From contig OX387202.1 of NCBI GenBank assembly GCA_947561715.1, positions 868,001 through 932,000 of the forward strand: 64,000 bases of DNA. The letters run 5' to 3'. The position numbers were made by a program, and so were the translations under genes. This document shows, piece by piece, positions 63,501 through 64,000 of the stretch. This DNA is from Ascidia mentula (taxonomy: Eukaryota; Chordata; Ascidiacea; Phlebobranchia; Ascidiidae). Numbering within the stretch: position 1 is the first letter of the stretch; each line of letters opens with the position of its first letter. The notes beneath the pieces are model-generated. The model saw only the letters and a program-made list of their open reading frames with translations, searched no databases and had not been told where the DNA came from.

Positions 63501-64000
63501 TCATCAAGCTTTTGCTTATATCTTTGATAAAATGGTGAGCGTTTTTCCTGTAATCTATCTGTTGCTTTTGCAGTAAAAAAATAATCAGTTCTGTCTATGC
63601 CATTGTCACCATCAATGTCATGGTCAGTTTGAGTTTGAGTAATCCTTTCTTTAATATGATTAAAATGAAATTCAACAATTGAGGAAGAAGCTTCACAATT
63701 AGTTAGAATAAAAAAACTTTCCATTACTTTATCTAGTCCAGCCAATGTGTCACAAGAAAACATTATGTTAATCCAATACAGATATGTTTCAACAATTTTC
63801 TTACTTTTGCTATGTTTATGACAAAAAATTTTGGCAGCCCTCATTGCATGGCTGTAGCAATTGTGCAATACAGTCTTGCTCAAATCTTTCTCATTAGGAA
63901 TACCAGTTACAATACGATAACAACGATTGTAAAAGTCTAAGCGCAATTCTTGACAATATGCCTTCAAAACTGCATTCCACATTGCCATGGAGCCATCAAT
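60590..64000 (-). CDS. Transposon-type protein with C48 (Ulp-like) and C19 (USP) protease domains, 5' partial
   Basis: Open to the window edge; 1,132 residues from the first in-window ATG (63988), though the frame continues upstream. Residues 1-130 (MAMWNAVLKAYC, CYRIVTGIPNEKDL, NCYSHAMRAAKIFC) resemble the C-terminal part of a transposase family seen in aquatic animals. A Lys/Ser-rich nuclear-type linker lies near 320-350. Residues about 448-600 look like a Ulp1/SENP peptidase: GWLTDKVVDVYI, His523 in SHFVV, LYNS at 538-541 (Asn540 where Asp is usual), Gln579 and Cys585 in DDASCG. Residues about 645-915 look like a ubiquitin-specific protease: Cys box YNNCWLNSVVQ (Cys654), two CxxC zinc knuckles (752/755, 798/801), and His box CGHYVTYKL (His871) with FND at 886-888. 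The C-terminal 200 residues are unrecognised. Cleavage of SUMO and ubiquitin is inferred from motifs only. Confidence 0.8.
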   Translation of the reverse strand: MDGSMAMWNAVLKAYCQELRLDFYNRCYRIVTGIPNEKDLSKTVLHNCYSHAMRAAKIFCHKHSKSKKIVETYLYWINIMFSCDTLAGLDKVMESFFILTNCEASSSIVEFHFNHIKERITQTQTDHDIDGDNGIDRTDYFFTAKATDRLQEKRSPFYQRYKQKLDDFFISDIYKQHIDPEISKNIYHNPDFCTKVLEVIVSRICSTSKLMLGDLSRHVNGDTTSNAQAQMYHPQKVHCNALKNKDHQTIMRDNHTQGIIEEHFRDLKTNILDGKRMSKIDDFVVKYYNSLKILIKIFCDTFMQFKTFRDKSCSSNISNLQRNGAHVFESKFKKRKNNPSSYYSSSTASKRIKYKNETVQHLYNNNMKPSPFASPYIFCPPEEVVHRICKPIADKIWTHDQLNKTSIFETALIMHCHQSLSWLDLCSLCLKPCNKTYIALTENAAKSHSDSTLGWLTDKVVDVYIARTVTLCNAVSPETFACLSTALTMEVLSGKCFKNAPKAFASIFCDDKTMCENVFIPVLFKSHFVVLWFNKSGNKLVLYNSFLSFDEELTALIKHNLIPTLQMFTGHAVMFENGSIVKQCDDASCGLCVCYAVDCIACKILKVQISPFNALMFRMWMVFSLVCNSHSCEEAIYRCGLKSFEFVFIGLTNKYNNCWLNSVVQGIRCLCEEVPMSLECKGGVAGRLAFMISEVACGRLDRVMYLQLIKDICKHLHWVLNAQQDPNEFIFVFDLGTVFQKCGLDVTFQLVTIKKCHSCSKIERFVRNQSALTLPMFENMLDGCFLSSYCKTEFNTTSVSLCQACNSKGKMAFEMTFEKMSQVVCIVLNRNIGGKKCMKKVIPDKTLTFQSPSHKFMLKLVSVIVHVGSNVNCGHYVTYKLIDEEWVLEFNDEVVRCVPLGVVNEALYTGGCIFYYRVVEEFVKMPIKVIPRKRRHCNLDAVKTCEKLILKDVKLTQHIDGKLIDSATPAMLSNNVNFTYQQILKTLSIIMRQTVCEANLFPEFYRVHLFFSDQRKKLIEFNSLLSLTNTNLRNLDFENLIRFLNYSICQHQWRQCFVGDQLFRESFVGKVIKPEFVVYGSSLQKKLESNLLNVDTYLSQVLYIEGITLLVMFTEKLSYNKASLSLGFIATYLSKH

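Overview
The window is AT-rich eukaryotic nuclear DNA with small spliced genes, tight spacing between some of them and many transposon remnants. The recognisable genes (steroid 5-alpha-reductase, KISH/TMEM167, PSMA7, COX18, a WD-repeat protein of the WDR97/WDR87 type, a NACHT-LRR receptor) point to an invertebrate deuterostome. Short introns, a 43-bp gap between COX18 and PSMA7, and a stretch resembling the 3' end of the ascidian spliced leader make a tunicate (Ciona-like) the best guess; this is inference, not proof.

Layout. 159-9714 (minus): a 27-exon WD-repeat gene that runs off the left edge. 11601-13017 (plus): SRD5A1-like reductase in three phase-0 exons. 13330-14110: Penelope-like remnant split by a 438-bp hAT-type miniature transposon with 8-bp target duplication. 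14610-15342 (plus): KISH (TMEM167). 15795-19106 (minus): PSMA7 and upstream COX18, a probable two-gene operon. 19117-25621: copy A of a 6.5-kb segmental duplication. 23408-37850 (minus): a 17-exon NLR gene reconstructed here. Its predicted protein (about 1,306 residues) has a disordered N-terminus, NACHT, five LRR exons, ZU5 and a UPA-like region. A 5.3-kb intron of this gene holds a decayed Maverick/Polinton or adintovirus-like element. 37851-49042: repeats, including a 15-bp minisatellite, a 3.2-kb array of a 41-bp unit, and two LINE remnants. 49043-55551: copy B of the duplication, with a 5'-truncated ZU5-UPA gene fragment. 56160-59779: 20 copies of a 180-bp satellite, each with a perfect TGACGTCA. 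60590-64000 (minus): a large transposon-type ORF carrying a SUMO-protease-like (C48) domain and a ubiquitin-specific-protease (C19) domain in one polypeptide.

The most interesting items are the NLR with a ZU5-UPA module and an HF[S/T]W site, which resembles the autoprocessing sites of PIDD1, CARD8 and NLRP1, and the dual deconjugating-protease ORF. Exon limits come from reading splice sites and checking phase by eye; no transcript, alignment or database search was available.
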